A stretch of DNA of 64,000 nt from Pedobacter sp. ISL-64 (GCF_018613605.1 NZ_JAGGPU010000001.1:310001-374000), one strand, 5' to 3'. Shown: positions 8,791 to 18,362, counted from the stretch's first letter. Made by a program: numbers and translations. Notes: generated by a model not told the origin, from the letters alone.

Positions 8791-9381
8791 ATGAAATCCT
8801 TATCAATAATCGATGAAAAGGAACTGCTACTTAGGTTGCGGGCAGGGGATTATTCTGCCTTTGAAAAAATATACTCAAATCATAAAAACAAAATCACCCA
8901 ACGCCTTTTAAGATTGCTCAAATCTCGCTATCTGGTTGAAGATGTCTTGCAGGAACTTTTTATTAAATTATGGAATACCAGAAAAGGCATTCATGTTGAA
9001 AAGCCTATCGAAGCTTACCTATATCATATTGCAACAAATCTTGTCAATGATTATTTTCGGGAAATCTCCACGGATAAAAAGCTTGCTGAAGAATTATGGT
9101 ATCGGATTTCTGATCTCTATAATCCATTTGATGAAATATCACAGGTACAGTCGGACAGCGAGCTTTTTCGTTCTATTGACAAACTTCCTGAACAGCGCAA
9201 GAAAGTCTTTCTTCTCTGTAAACTAGAAAAGAAAAGTTATGCCGAGGTAAGCAGACTCTTACAGATTTCAGAAGCAGCCGTCAATGATCACATCACCAAG
9301 GCAAACCGCTTCCTAAGAGATAATTACGATAAAGCAATCCCGTTTGCAGCTGTAATATTCTGCAATCATCTGATAGGATAG
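8791..9381 (+). CDS. ECF RNA polymerase sigma factor (SusC/D-linked)
   Basis: A 196-aa ECF sigma factor. Region 2 is clear at about 18-85 (DYSAFEKIYSNHKNKITQ, then VEDVLQELFIKLWNTRKGI). Region 4 at about 128-178 has the HTH SYAEVSRLLQISEAAVNDHITKAN. The C-terminal tail (AAVIFCNHLIG) is typical of Bacteroidota sigma factors tied to FecR. It starts an operon: sigma, FecR, SusC-like, SusD-like, thioredoxin-like, all on the plus strand. Signalling would run from the outer-membrane receptor through FecR to this factor, giving positive autoregulation of the uptake genes. Confidence 0.92.
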   Translation: MKSLSIIDEKELLLRLRAGDYSAFEKIYSNHKNKITQRLLRLLKSRYLVEDVLQELFIKLWNTRKGIHVEKPIEAYLYHIATNLVNDYFREISTDKKLAEELWYRISDLYNPFDEISQVQSDSELFRSIDKLPEQRKKVFLLCKLEKKSYAEVSRLLQISEAAVNDHITKANRFLRDNYDKAIPFAAVIFCNHLIG

Positions 9382-9535
9382 TTTCATTTTCTTGTTGACA
9401 GTATTTACTCTTTCCGATTCTTGTTTAATATTTTTTTTGTCTGAAAATCAGGAAGTTAATAATTATTCACTTTTTTTTTAATTATACAGCTATTGGTTTT
9501 GTCTCCATCTCCGTATTACTATTAAAGAAAAAGAT

Positions 9536-10717
9536 TTGGAAAATTCTCACGATATCAAAGGACTCTTTACTAAATACCTGAATAAAAGTATTAGCAGGAA
9601 CGAGTATGATGCGTTATTGAAATACTTTGGCAAGCAGAATGATAACGAACTGGGAGATCTTATAACTCGCGCTTTATCAGAAGATATTGCGGTAAATGAT
9701 GATACTGAATTAAATGAGATTGTAGATTCCGTTGAATATAAGCTTCGTCAGAAGCTACAGCCACGAAAAAAACTTCATCTTAAACAATACATTCCATATG
9801 CGGCAATTATTATCGCTGCCTTACTTGGTGGGAGCTACCTTCTCTTGAACTACCATACGCCAAAACAAAAGGTTGAATTAATCACGGATGTGAAACCGGG
9901 GCATAGTGCTGCCATGCTTACGCTTGCCAATGGTAAGAAGATTTTGCTCAATGAAGTTTCCAATGGGAGCATTGCAAATGAAGGAGGGATCAGTGTCTCA
10001 AAAAATAAAAATGGCGAAGTCGTTTATACTGTCACTGGATCAAATGATAATTTAGATAAAAACCTAAACACACTTTCAACTACGAACGGAGAAACTTACC
10101 AGATTGTTTTGTCTGACGGTACCAGAGTATGGCTTAACGCGGCAACTACATTGCAGTATTCTACAAACTTAAAAGAGGGCGATAAGCGGAAAGTAAAACT
10201 GCTAACTGGTGAAGCCTATTTTGAAGTAGCCAAAGACAAACAGCATCCTTTTATTGTTGAAACCGCAAAGCAGGAAGTTGAGGTTTTGGGAACACATTTT
10301 AATATCAACAGCTATGTCGATGAAGGGCGTACAGTGACCACACTTGAAGAAGGTTCAGTAAAAGTTTCACCTATATTCAATGGAACTCACAAGAATAATA
10401 TCATCTTAAAACCCGGACAGCAGTCCCTAATTGCCAATGGAAATATCAATGTGCGTCAAGCCGATATAGAGACTGCGCTTGCATGGAAGAACGGCGAAAT
10501 TTATTTCAAGGATGCAACAATTCAAGAAGTACTTAGGCAAGTAAGCAGGTGGTACAACGTCGAAATTAAATACAAAGGCATTCCTACTCGGACAGTATTT
10601 AACGGCGGTATCAAGCGTGATTCAAATCTCTCTACTGTTCTGCGTATCCTGAAATTGAGCAATGTTCAGTTCGAATTAAAAAAAGAAAATAACACAACAA
10701 CCCTAATCGTCCAGTAG
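9536..10717 (+). CDS. FecR-family anti-sigma factor with C-terminal DUF4974-like domain
   Basis: A 393-aa membrane anti-sigma factor. The cytoplasmic N-terminal part (about 1-80) binds the sigma factor, and a membrane segment lies at about 85-106. The FecR domain spans about 180-290 (LSDGTRVWLNAATTLQYS, LTGEAYFEVAKDKQHPFIV, VLGTHFNINSY), and a DUF4974-like STN module lies at about 320-393 (IQEVLRQVSRWYNVEIKY). The frame opens with TTG at 9536 after AAAGAAAAAGA. No in-frame ATG precedes it, and MENSHDIKGLFTKYLNKSIS is the expected family N-terminus, so TTG is accepted. It lies between its sigma gene and the receptor gene. Confidence 0.9.
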   Translation: MENSHDIKGLFTKYLNKSISRNEYDALLKYFGKQNDNELGDLITRALSEDIAVNDDTELNEIVDSVEYKLRQKLQPRKKLHLKQYIPYAAIIIAALLGGSYLLLNYHTPKQKVELITDVKPGHSAAMLTLANGKKILLNEVSNGSIANEGGISVSKNKNGEVVYTVTGSNDNLDKNLNTLSTTNGETYQIVLSDGTRVWLNAATTLQYSTNLKEGDKRKVKLLTGEAYFEVAKDKQHPFIVETAKQEVEVLGTHFNINSYVDEGRTVTTLEEGSVKVSPIFNGTHKNNIILKPGQQSLIANGNINVRQADIETALAWKNGEIYFKDATIQEVLRQVSRWYNVEIKYKGIPTRTVFNGGIKRDSNLSTVLRILKLSNVQFELKKENNTTTLIVQ

Positions 10718-10812
10718 GAATAATAAAAGTCCAATATGTCAATTTTAAACCGCAAATGCCTATGAGATAGTTTTTTCAATTTTTAGGATTAGTTAAGAAA
10801 CCCACAAAAATA

Positions 10813-10844
10813 AACCGGAGACATCGTTCGAGGATGCTCCGGTT
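10813..10844 (+). promoter_or_regulatory. hairpin in the fecR-susC gap
   Basis: A perfect 8-bp stem (AACCGGAG 10813-10820 with CTCCGGTT 10837-10844), with partial pairing inside the loop, sits 78 bp before the susC start. No T-run follows, so it is not an ordinary terminator. It occupies the same position as the hairpin in the first sigma/FecR/SusC module, which suggests a common mRNA-leader or RNA-processing role. Confidence 0.45.
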
Positions 10845-10921
10845 CAAGTGGGCTTTGTGAACAATCGGCACTAACCAATTTATCAACTAACTGCAAGGCA
10901 TCTTAACGCTCTCAGAATGGG

Positions 10922-13900
10922 ATGACCATGCAGCAAAACCAAAACAAACTTATGATTTTTTCAGCAAACTGGCGCTATCCCGTACGGCATAGTACAACAG
11001 TTTTCTGGTCTTTTCTTAAAAAGACCATTCAGACGACATTTTTAAATTCCACGGTCATGAGGTTACATTTAATCATATTTACATTGATGCTGGCTGGCCT
11101 TATTGCTACAGCAGCAGGAGTAAAGGCACAAAATGTAACCTTAGAAGCGAAGGCAACCCCCTTATATCAGATATTCAAACAGGTAGAAAAGCAAACAGGC
11201 TACAGGTTTTGGTATAGTGGCAAAATGCTGGATAAAAATACACCCATTACTACGAGCATTACTAATGCACCACTCAAAACAGCATTGGATAAAATCTTTG
11301 CAGACCTCCCTTTTACCTATGAAATACTAGATAAAACCATTGTTGTAAAGGAAAAGCCAGTTGAGTCAGAAATACCGAAAGAAAAGCAGACCAAACAAAC
11401 CATTACAGGAATTGTAATTGACGAAAATGGTCAGCCTTTGGTGGGAGCTAGTTTAACTATAAAAGGAACTAACAAAACCACAATGACAAACAGCGACGGA
11501 AAATATACCTTTTTAGACATTGCTGATAATGCAGTTCTGATCGTTAGCTACGTTGGTTACAATGCGTGGGAAGTTAATTTAAAAAATGCGAACAGTATTA
11601 CTCTAAGCAGAAGTGATTCTAAATTAGACGATGTCCAAGTCATAGCGTATGGTACAACGACAAAACGTCTCAACACAGGTTCAGTTGTTTCGGTTTCCGC
11701 AAAGGATATCGAACGGCAACCCGTTTCAAACCCCCTTGCAGCTTTAATTGGGCGCGTTCCTGGGCTTGTGGTAACTCAACAATCAGGAGTTCCTGGTTCG
11801 TCTTTTTCTATGCAGATACGGGGAAGAAATTCCATTTCGCAAGGTTCGCAGCCATTAATTCTAATTGACGGGATACCATTTGCTGCTGGAAACGAGAACA
11901 TACAGTTGATAGGTTCAGCCATCAGCAATGTCAACCAAGGTAGTGGCGTTAGCCCATTCAATGCCATCAACCCTAATGATATTGAAAGTATTGAGATTTT
12001 GAAAGATGCAGATGCTACTGCTATTTACGGTTCAAGGGGAGCTAATGGGGTTATATTGATAACATCCAAAAAAGGGCAGGCGGGCAGAACACAGATTAGC
12101 GCTAACTTTAATACGGGGGTTACCCAAGTAGGAAAACTGCTGCCACTACTTAATACTGAGCAGTACACTGCTATGCGGAATGAGGCGTTTGCAAATTCCA
12201 ATACCATACCGACCCTAATTAATGCTCCTGATCTGACGATTTACGATCAAGGTAGATATACGGATTACCAAAAAGAGTTTTTGGGTGGAACTGGATATAC
12301 AACAAACGCTAATCTTTCTCTTTCTGGAGGAAGTGCAGCAACGCAATTTCTGTTAAGCGGAACATACTATAAAGAAACAAGCATCTTTCCTTCTGATTTA
12401 CCTAACCAGCGGGGAAGTATGCTTGCTAATATCACACATAAATCGGTAGATAATAGGTTTACCGTAAACTTCTCCGGAAGCTACACTTCGGTACAGAATC
12501 GGTCCGCGACCTCGGATTTGACATTTTATACGTTTCTGAGTCCGAATACTCCCGCTTTCTTTGATGGAACCGGGAAGCTACAATGGACATTTAATGGCGC
12601 AAGTATTGAAAATCCATATTCATTCCTAAGGGAAAAATATAATATAAATACAAATAACCTTGCAGGCAGCCTTAATGCATCGTACAAAATATGGAATGGA
12701 TTATCGGCAAAAATACTGGCAGGCTACAATCAACAGTTTACCAATGAGCAAAAGTTATCACCAGCAGATGCTAAGAGCCCAACTAATCCCACACAGGGCC
12801 ACGAAGCAACATTCGGAAAGAATCAACTTAGCAGTTGGAATATAGAACCCCAGCTAGAATACACATCACAAATTTGGGTGGGAAAATTGACGGCCTTGGT
12901 GGGAACAACCTTTCTTTCCAGAAGTAATTCTGCTCTGACGATAATAGGAACGGGTTATGGTAGTGAGGTGTTATTGGAAAGCTTTGATGCTGCTACTACT
13001 ATTGATGCCAGTAGTTTCTCTTCACTATACCGCTATCAGGCATTATTTAGTCGGATTAACTATAACATTGCGAATAGATATCTATTGAATATTACAGGCC
13101 GTAGAGATGGCAGCAGTCGTTTTGGTCCAGGAAAACAGTTTGCGAATTTTGGTGCTGTTGGCGCAGCTTGGGTTTTTTCCACAGAAAAATGGATGCAGAA
13201 TGTTTCTGCTTTAAGTTTTGGTAAACTACGAGCCAGTTACGGGGTCACCGGAAATGACCAGATAGGCGACTATCAGTTTGTAGAAACATGGAAAGCAGCC
13301 ACTAATGCGTATGTAGGTGCTTCCGCGCTAATTCCAAATAATCTTTATAATGGAAATTATGCTTGGGAACGAAACAAAAAAATCGAGGTCGGGTTGGAAT
13401 TAGGGTTTTTGAGAGACAGGGTCTTATTTTCGGTAGATTATTTCAAAAACCGTAGTGACAACCAGTTAATAAACTACAAGCTACCTTATATAACAGGATT
13501 TGCTAACGTTATCGCTAATTTCCCTGCAACGGTTGAAAACAAAGGCTGGGAATTGAGCGTAAGTGCTACCCCAATAAAAGGAGAGGATTTTCGGTGGGAA
13601 AGCAATTTTAATATAACAATCCCCAAAAATACCTTGACATCATTTCCAGGTATTGAAGCCAGCTCTTATAAATCACAATACATTGTTGGACATTCACTAA
13701 ACAGTATTTATAAATACACTGCTACAGGTGTAAATGCTCAAACGGGGCTACTTCAGTTTCAGGACATAGATGGGAATAACGCTATTAATGTTAACGACTA
13801 TCAGCTGAATGGGAGTACTGATCCGAAATTTTATGGTGGTTGGCAGAATACGCTAAGTTTTTCAGGATTCGAATTACAATGGTTTATCGATTTTAAAAGA

Positions 13901-14305
13901 CAAATCGGACGTAACCATTATTATTATTTGTATGGTATTTCCATACCAGCTGGCTCAAAACGTAATTTGCCGGACTTGTTGGCCAGCAGATGGAAGCAAG
14001 TCGGAGATGTAACTGACTTGCCTAAAATTACATCAGCTAGCGCCGGAACACAGGCAAGCAATACCCTAAACAGCAGTTTTGCCTACAGCGACCAGTCGTT
14101 TATCCGATTGCGTAATGTGTCGCTAAGTTATTTGTTTAAAAATAAAGTCTTGTCTAAAATCGGTGCAAAGACCGGGAAGGTTTATGTGCAAGGACAAAAC
14201 TTAATGACCTTTAACGCTACCAAGGGATACGATCCGGAAACCCAAAACCTTACGGTGTTGCCTGCATTGCAAGCATATACTGTTGGTTTACAAATTTCTT
14301 ATTAA
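10922..14305 (+). CDS. SusC/RagA-family TonB-linked outer-membrane receptor with STN domain
   Basis: A 1127-aa TonB-dependent transporter. After a signal segment ending near residue 70 (GVKAQ) come an STN domain (about 75-145), a CarboxypepD_reg-like beta-sandwich (about 158-230, GQPLVGASLTIKGT), a plug (about 245-375, with NDIESIEILKDADATAIYGSRGANGVILITSKK split across two codon blocks) and a 22-strand barrel to the C-terminal aromatic-rich strand. The STN domain marks it as a signalling receptor for the upstream FecR/sigma pair. The ATG at 10922 leaves a long pre-signal extension; Met46 (11057) is an alternative start. It works with the SusD-like lipoprotein 2 bp downstream to import an unidentified glycan or oligopeptide. 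Confidence 0.93.
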   Translation: MTMQQNQNKLMIFSANWRYPVRHSTTVFWSFLKKTIQTTFLNSTVMRLHLIIFTLMLAGLIATAAGVKAQNVTLEAKATPLYQIFKQVEKQTGYRFWYSGKMLDKNTPITTSITNAPLKTALDKIFADLPFTYEILDKTIVVKEKPVESEIPKEKQTKQTITGIVIDENGQPLVGASLTIKGTNKTTMTNSDGKYTFLDIADNAVLIVSYVGYNAWEVNLKNANSITLSRSDSKLDDVQVIAYGTTTKRLNTGSVVSVSAKDIERQPVSNPLAALIGRVPGLVVTQQSGVPGSSFSMQIRGRNSISQGSQPLILIDGIPFAAGNENIQLIGSAISNVNQGSGVSPFNAINPNDIESIEILKDADATAIYGSRGANGVILITSKKGQAGRTQISANFNTGVTQVGKLLPLLNTEQYTAMRNEAFANSNTIPTLINAPDLTIYDQGRYTDYQKEFLGGTGYTTNANLSLSGGSAATQFLLSGTYYKETSIFPSDLPNQRGSMLANITHKSVDNRFTVNFSGSYTSVQNRSATSDLTFYTFLSPNTPAFFDGTGKLQWTFNGASIENPYSFLREKYNINTNNLAGSLNASYKIWNGLSAKILAGYNQQFTNEQKLSPADAKSPTNPTQGHEATFGKNQLSSWNIEPQLEYTSQIWVGKLTALVGTTFLSRSNSALTIIGTGYGSEVLLESFDAATTIDASSFSSLYRYQALFSRINYNIANRYLLNITGRRDGSSRFGPGKQFANFGAVGAAWVFSTEKWMQNVSALSFGKLRASYGVTGNDQIGDYQFVETWKAATNAYVGASALIPNNLYNGNYAWERNKKIEVGLELGFLRDRVLFSVDYFKNRSDNQLINYKLPYITGFANVIANFPATVENKGWELSVSATPIKGEDFRWESNFNITIPKNTLTSFPGIEASSYKSQYIVGHSLNSIYKYTATGVNAQTGLLQFQDIDGNNAINVNDYQLNGSTDPKFYGGWQNTLSFSGFELQWFIDFKRQIGRNHYYYLYGISIPAGSKRNLPDLLASRWKQVGDVTDLPKITSASAGTQASNTLNSSFAYSDQSFIRLRNVSLSYLFKNKVLSKIGAKTGKVYVQGQNLMTFNATKGYDPETQNLTVLPALQAYTVGLQISY

Positions 14306-14307
14306 TC

Positions 14308-15687
14308 ATGAAAAAGAGAATCTTATATTTTACGGTTGCACTACTGTTTTTGCATTTAGGTGCATGTAAAAAATTTATCACTGTAGGTCCGCCATCAACC
14401 CAGATCGCCAGTAGTTCAGTATTTCAAACAGAGGAAACAGCAATTTCGGCCATCAATGGTTTATATACCACTATGTGTAACTCAAGTCTATATGTTAGTG
14501 CAGGAGGATCGACTGTGTATTTGGGATTGTATGCAGACGAATTATACACTACCTCCACCAACGCAAATGCAGTTGAGTTTACTGAAAGCAAGCTTGGTAT
14601 TGCTAATAGTTTTATCTACAACAACTTCTGGCGGAACCTGTATCAAGTAATATACCAGGCAAATAGTTGTATCAGCGGTTTACAGGATTCCGCAATCGCG
14701 CCAGCCTTGCGGAATCAGCTTTTGGGTGAAGCGTATTTTATGAGAGCTTACTGTTATTGGCATTTAACGAGCCTTTTTGGTGATGTACCCTTGGTTTTGA
14801 CGGGGGAGGATTACGCAGGCGTAGCACTGATGGGACGTACCCAAATTGCTGAAGTTAAAAATAAGATTATATCCGATTTAAAAAAGGCTAAGTCACTTGT
14901 CAATAAGGCATACCCAACCAACGGTAGGTATAGGGTGAATTACTATACGGTTTTGGCAATGCTATCACGTATTTATACGTATTTGGGGAACTGGGATGAA
15001 GTTCTTTCCTCAAGTAATGAAGTAATTAGTCAGGGAGGTACTTATTTTCTGGAACCCGATCTCAATAAGGTATTTCTTATTGGAAGTAACGAAGCGATTT
15101 GGCAAACTGCTTCTGGTGGCGCATCTGAGAATACCTTTGAGGGGCAGCAGATGGTTCCTTTGACTGCCGCTACAGTACGCCCCAATTATCCTTTGCAAGC
15201 AGCTTTGTACAATGCATTCTCCGGAGTCGACAAACGAAAGACAAGTTGGATAGCCACAAAAACGGTGTCAGGCATAACGTACCAATATCCCTACAAATAC
15301 AAAGTCGGTGCACTTGGAACTACGAAAGTGGAAGCACAAATGATGATACGTCTTGCTGAAGTATTTTTGAATCGTGCCGAAGCGAAAGCGCATTTGGGAG
15401 ATATAACCGCAATTGATGATTTGAATAAGATTAGAAACCGCGCCGGTTTGAGCAGCCTATCTATTCTTAACGGGCAAGCATTACTTGATGCGATTATGGT
15501 GGAGCGACGCTTTGAGCTTTTTGTAGAATGGGGTCTACGGTGGTACGATCTCAGGCGTACAGGTAAGCTTGACCAGGTCCTCGGCTCAATGAAAAGTACT
15601 TGGACGCCATCTGCAGGACTGTTTCCAATTCCAAATTCTGAAATATTAGCAGCACCAAATTTAACTCAAAATCCAGGCTATAATTAA
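14308..15687 (+). CDS. SusD/RagB-family nutrient-binding lipoprotein
   Basis: A 459-aa outer-membrane lipoprotein. A signal peptide ends in LGAC, and Cys20 is the lipidated residue. The fold shows the SusD signature: an N-terminal SusD-like part (QTEETAISAINGLYTTM), a helical TPR-like core (GEAYFMRAYCYWHLTSLFGDVPLV) and the C-terminal family block (MIRLAEVFLNRAEAKAHLGD, then RFELFVEWGLRWYDLRRTGKLDQVLG and FPIPNSEILAAPNLTQNPGY). It forms the lid of the SusC channel encoded directly upstream with almost no gap. At under 460 residues it is short for the family, typical of members paired with peptide- or cofactor-type SusC proteins. Confidence 0.93.
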   Translation: MKKRILYFTVALLFLHLGACKKFITVGPPSTQIASSSVFQTEETAISAINGLYTTMCNSSLYVSAGGSTVYLGLYADELYTTSTNANAVEFTESKLGIANSFIYNNFWRNLYQVIYQANSCISGLQDSAIAPALRNQLLGEAYFMRAYCYWHLTSLFGDVPLVLTGEDYAGVALMGRTQIAEVKNKIISDLKKAKSLVNKAYPTNGRYRVNYYTVLAMLSRIYTYLGNWDEVLSSSNEVISQGGTYFLEPDLNKVFLIGSNEAIWQTASGGASENTFEGQQMVPLTAATVRPNYPLQAALYNAFSGVDKRKTSWIATKTVSGITYQYPYKYKVGALGTTKVEAQMMIRLAEVFLNRAEAKAHLGDITAIDDLNKIRNRAGLSSLSILNGQALLDAIMVERRFELFVEWGLRWYDLRRTGKLDQVLGSMKSTWTPSAGLFPIPNSEILAAPNLTQNPGYN

Positions 15688-15699
15688 TACGTAAATTTT

Positions 15700-16992
15700 A
15701 TGAAATCAATATTTAAATCGGGATTATTTATAACTCTAATCTTATCATTTACCTTGTCGATAGCACAATCCATAAAGCCGTTAAATGTAGGTGATAAAGT
15801 TCCTGACATCTATTTTGCTACAATGTTAAATCATACGAGCACTAATGGTAAGCTGAGTGATTTTAACGGGAAAGCAATTATTATAGATGTATGGTTTAAA
15901 GAATGTATTCCATGTGTCAGTAATATGAGACATCTTGATAGTTTGCAAAGCGAGTATGCCAATGATTTGAAGATCTTACCCGTCACATGGCAATCAAAAG
16001 AGGAAATAGAGAGATTCTGGAGAACAAATCTAAATGTTACCGGAATAAAGTTAACCCAATCAGTTAACGATAAACTCGTTCGTAAAATTTTCCCTGCAGT
16101 AAGTTTCCCCCATCAGATATGGATCGATAAAAATGGGACTATAGTGGCTATTACTGACGGAAAAAACACATCACGTGAAAACGTAAAAAAATTAATAGAG
16201 AACAAATCACTTACATTAGCTGAAAAAAAAGATGAGCTGGATGCATCGGTTAGATATGCGCACAATCCGGATCTAACGATACGTTATGAAGAAAATAAGA
16301 ATAAACTACTCTATTACTCCTATTTTAGTTCCTGGCGTAGTGAGCTTGCAGGAATGTCAAGATCAAATGTTGATAAAGCAACAGGGCGCGTAAGGATTAC
16401 CGCTAATAATCTTTCTCTGGTTTATCTCTACGATTTTGCATATACCAATAATTCATATCAGACGCGGCATGACCCTACGCGTGTAATAAGGCGTGACCAC
16501 AATCCGGTGAAAAGTTGGTTAGAAGGGACCTTTGATACTACGAGGCTTTTCTGTTATGACCTCATATATAAGGGGACTACAACAAAAGGATTTAGTAAGT
16601 ATATGATTGCTGACCTTGATCGTGCTTTCGGGGTGAAGAGCCATGAAATAATAATGGATATTCCATGCTATGTTATATGTATGAAAGGAGGAGGGACGAA
16701 ATTCCGCCAGGCAATTGTCTCTGAGGGCGAGGCACAGATTAAGAATCCGAGTATGAAAAAAGATGTTGTTTTAGTAGTTAATAAAAAGACAGTCTCGGCA
16801 GTAGAAAGAGCCATCAATCAATATGGGAAAGATCTTGTCCTATTTGAAATGGGAGATGAAAAAATTATAAATTTTCAGGTAAAGTGGAATACAGATGATC
16901 TCAGTTTTATGAATAAAGAATTGGAGAAATTTGACCTGAAAATCGAAAAAACCACGAGAAAGAGAAAGGTAATTATCCTAGAGGATGCTTAA
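15700..16992 (+). CDS. secreted TlpA-like thioredoxin-domain protein with unknown C-terminal domain
   Basis: A 430-aa exported protein. A signal peptide spans about 1-22. A TlpA/AhpC-TSA-like thioredoxin fold follows at about 28-175 with active-site Cys69-Ile-Pro-Cys72 (WFKECIPC) and the family cis-Pro region (FPAVSFPHQIWID). Residues 200-430 form a second domain that I do not recognise. It is the last gene of the sigma-FecR-SusC-SusD operon, 12 bp after susD, a frequent place for TlpA-like proteins in Sphingobacteriaceae. A periplasmic disulfide reductase role is inferred from CxxC; the substrate is unknown. A strong bidirectional terminator ends the operon. Confidence 0.82.
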   Translation: MKSIFKSGLFITLILSFTLSIAQSIKPLNVGDKVPDIYFATMLNHTSTNGKLSDFNGKAIIIDVWFKECIPCVSNMRHLDSLQSEYANDLKILPVTWQSKEEIERFWRTNLNVTGIKLTQSVNDKLVRKIFPAVSFPHQIWIDKNGTIVAITDGKNTSRENVKKLIENKSLTLAEKKDELDASVRYAHNPDLTIRYEENKNKLLYYSYFSSWRSELAGMSRSNVDKATGRVRITANNLSLVYLYDFAYTNNSYQTRHDPTRVIRRDHNPVKSWLEGTFDTTRLFCYDLIYKGTTTKGFSKYMIADLDRAFGVKSHEIIMDIPCYVICMKGGGTKFRQAIVSEGEAQIKNPSMKKDVVLVVNKKTVSAVERAINQYGKDLVLFEMGDEKIINFQVKWNTDDLSFMNKELEKFDLKIEKTTRKRKVIILEDA

Positions 16993-17017
16993 ACTAATCT
17001 ATTAAAATAAGGAAAAA

Positions 17018-17041
17018 GACCACCGAGTTTTCTCGGTGGTC
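17018..17041. terminator. bidirectional intrinsic terminator
   Basis: A perfect 10-bp stem (GACCACCGAG with CTCGGTGGTC) and a TTTT loop, flanked by A-rich sequence on the left and TCCTTTTT on the right. It separates the plus-strand SusCD operon from the convergent minus-strand small-protein cluster and should work for both. Confidence 0.9.
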
Positions 17042-17047
17042 TCCTTT

Positions 17048-17332
17048 TTAAAGCTCGTGATCGCCTTGGATTACTGTTGGATCTCCCTCTGGTGCACCCG
17101 TTGGATCAAGCGATTGGTAGTAAACTGCACAATCAATTGTCGGTGTTCCACATTCTTCACGTTTGTCTTCCAATGTATCAGGCCCGATGTAGTTTCCATC
17201 CATGTCGAACCATTGCAAATCAGTTGCAGATGCTTTCACTGTTGATTTCTCTGGCGCAGGAGCCATAGCAACTGCTGCCGTTAGACCTGCTGCAACTGCT
17301 AGCAAACCCAACATACTCGTTAGCTTTTTCAT
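17048..17332 (-). CDS. small exported DUF6520-like protein
   Basis: A 94-aa protein with a cleavable signal peptide (about 1-24, MLGLLAVAAGLTAAVAMAPA). The acidic mature part has two cysteines (Cys61 and Cys68 in ECGTPTIDCAVYY) and the sequence TDLQWFDMDGNYIG. The layout matches the DUF6520 family of Bacteroidota, which often occurs in several copies near MauE-like and TlpA-like genes. Function unknown. It leads the small minus-strand group together with the MauE-like protein and the short lipoprotein; the two cysteines could form a disulfide handled by the redox proteins nearby. Confidence 0.7.
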   Translation of the reverse strand: MKKLTSMLGLLAVAAGLTAAVAMAPAPEKSTVKASATDLQWFDMDGNYIGPDTLEDKREECGTPTIDCAVYYQSLDPTGAPEGDPTVIQGDHEL

Positions 17333-17466
17333 AATATTTGGTTGTATTTAGTTTTGCCTACTCTGTTAATGGTTTTTCGGCTACCCCCAATTTGATAATC
17401 CCAAAATTTTATTATCGGTGGTTTAATAAGGATTATATGTTCTTTTCGATATTGCATTATTTCGTT

Positions 17467-17913
17467 TTAATTCATCAGTAAATTTGTTTGATCACTTTGA
17501 GAACCTTTTTTGTGTAGGTATACTCCGATACAGCTTATTAATAGATACGCTATATTAAAAGTGAGGTGCTGTTTCCAGGTCATTGCTGATAATACACCTC
17601 CACAGGTACAAGTGGCTTTTGTAGGATCGATAAAAATTACATAGAAGACATACGATGTAAATACTGTCATTAACCCCGCTGATATCCATAACCCAGAACT
17701 CCGCAAAGGTTTTATGAGTAGTAGCAATGCAGCCAATAGCTCAATTCCGGGTAGAAAATAAAATAATATATCCTGATAGCCACTTGTCGTTGGGTTCCAG
17801 CTCAGCTGCCTGTAAAATGCCTGATGGTTTCCCCACTTACTTATTGCAGTATAGATCCATAATAGCACTAACAGCGCAACAATAATTTCTAAAATGATGG
17901 TTTTTGCTTTCAT
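17467..17913 (-). CDS. MauE/DoxX-type membrane protein
   Basis: A 148-aa protein with four membrane helices (about 6-24, 46-67, 74-97 and 112-132) and a conserved Cys102-Thr-Cys104 in TCTCGG between helices 3 and 4. This matches the MauE/DoxX-like family, which includes a protein needed for maturation of the disulfide-rich methylamine dehydrogenase subunit. Here it more likely passes electrons or disulfides to small exported proteins such as its DUF6520-like neighbour; that is inference. It is transcribed with the short lipoprotein gene upstream (74-bp gap). Confidence 0.72.
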   Translation of the reverse strand: MKAKTIILEIIVALLVLLWIYTAISKWGNHQAFYRQLSWNPTTSGYQDILFYFLPGIELLAALLLLIKPLRSSGLWISAGLMTVFTSYVFYVIFIDPTKATCTCGGVLSAMTWKQHLTFNIAYLLISCIGVYLHKKGSQSDQTNLLMN

Positions 17914-17987
17914 GGTTAATAGTTTTCAATAGACATTTTTGTTGATTAGTTTTTAAGCCTTCTGCAATACTATCCTGCGGATTATTG

Positions 17988-18233
17988 TTAATCCCTGTTT
18001 CTCCACTGACCACCATCTTTAGGCGGAGGATCAGTATCTATTGTGCCATCAATATTTGATTGTTGTGTTAGCACAATTGTATTAGTGCTATCAGAATCTT
18101 TATTTGTTTCCTTCATTGATGATTGCCTGCTCTGGATTTGTAAATCCGCAACTGGGTCTTCATCCAGTTCCCTACAGGAGTGTAGAGAAATAATTCCTGC
18201 TATAGTTAAAATTGATAGGATAATCTTTTTCAT
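17988..18233 (-). CDS. short lipoprotein, unknown function
   Basis: An 81-aa protein with a lipoprotein signal peptide ending in LHSC (Cys20). The mature part is about 60 residues, hydrophilic and low in complexity (SSMKETNKDSDSTNTIVLTQ), ending DPPPKDGGQWRNRD. No family recognised; such peptides are common beside MauE-like genes in Pedobacter relatives. It is the first gene of the minus-strand trio and faces the 26-bp palindrome and the TPR/AraC regulator. Confidence 0.65.
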   Translation of the reverse strand: MKKIILSILTIAGIISLHSCRELDEDPVADLQIQSRQSSMKETNKDSDSTNTIVLTQQSNIDGTIDTDPPPKDGGQWRNRD

Positions 18234-18336
18234 GGTAGTTAGTTTTGAAAAATTATCCGGCCGGATTGGTTAGTAGAATTCTGGAATCGAAGGTATATGA
18301 TATTTCAAGGCGAGAAAAGTAATGGTTGCCCTACAA

Positions 18337-18362
18337 GATACATTAGTACGTACTAATGTATC
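18337..18362. promoter_or_regulatory. 26-bp perfect palindrome in a divergent promoter region
   Basis: GATACATTAGTAC is followed at once by its exact reverse complement. The flanks extend the symmetry imperfectly (TACAA on the left, TTTGGTA on the right). It lies 103 bp upstream of the lipoprotein gene and 125 bp upstream of the TPR/AraC regulator. The most likely role is a dimeric regulator's operator; the AraC-type neighbour is the obvious candidate. Confidence 0.6.

Noticed and set aside
17036..17268. Plus-strand frames over the DUF6520-like gene
   Set aside because: Antisense to a protein with a clear signal peptide and family layout.
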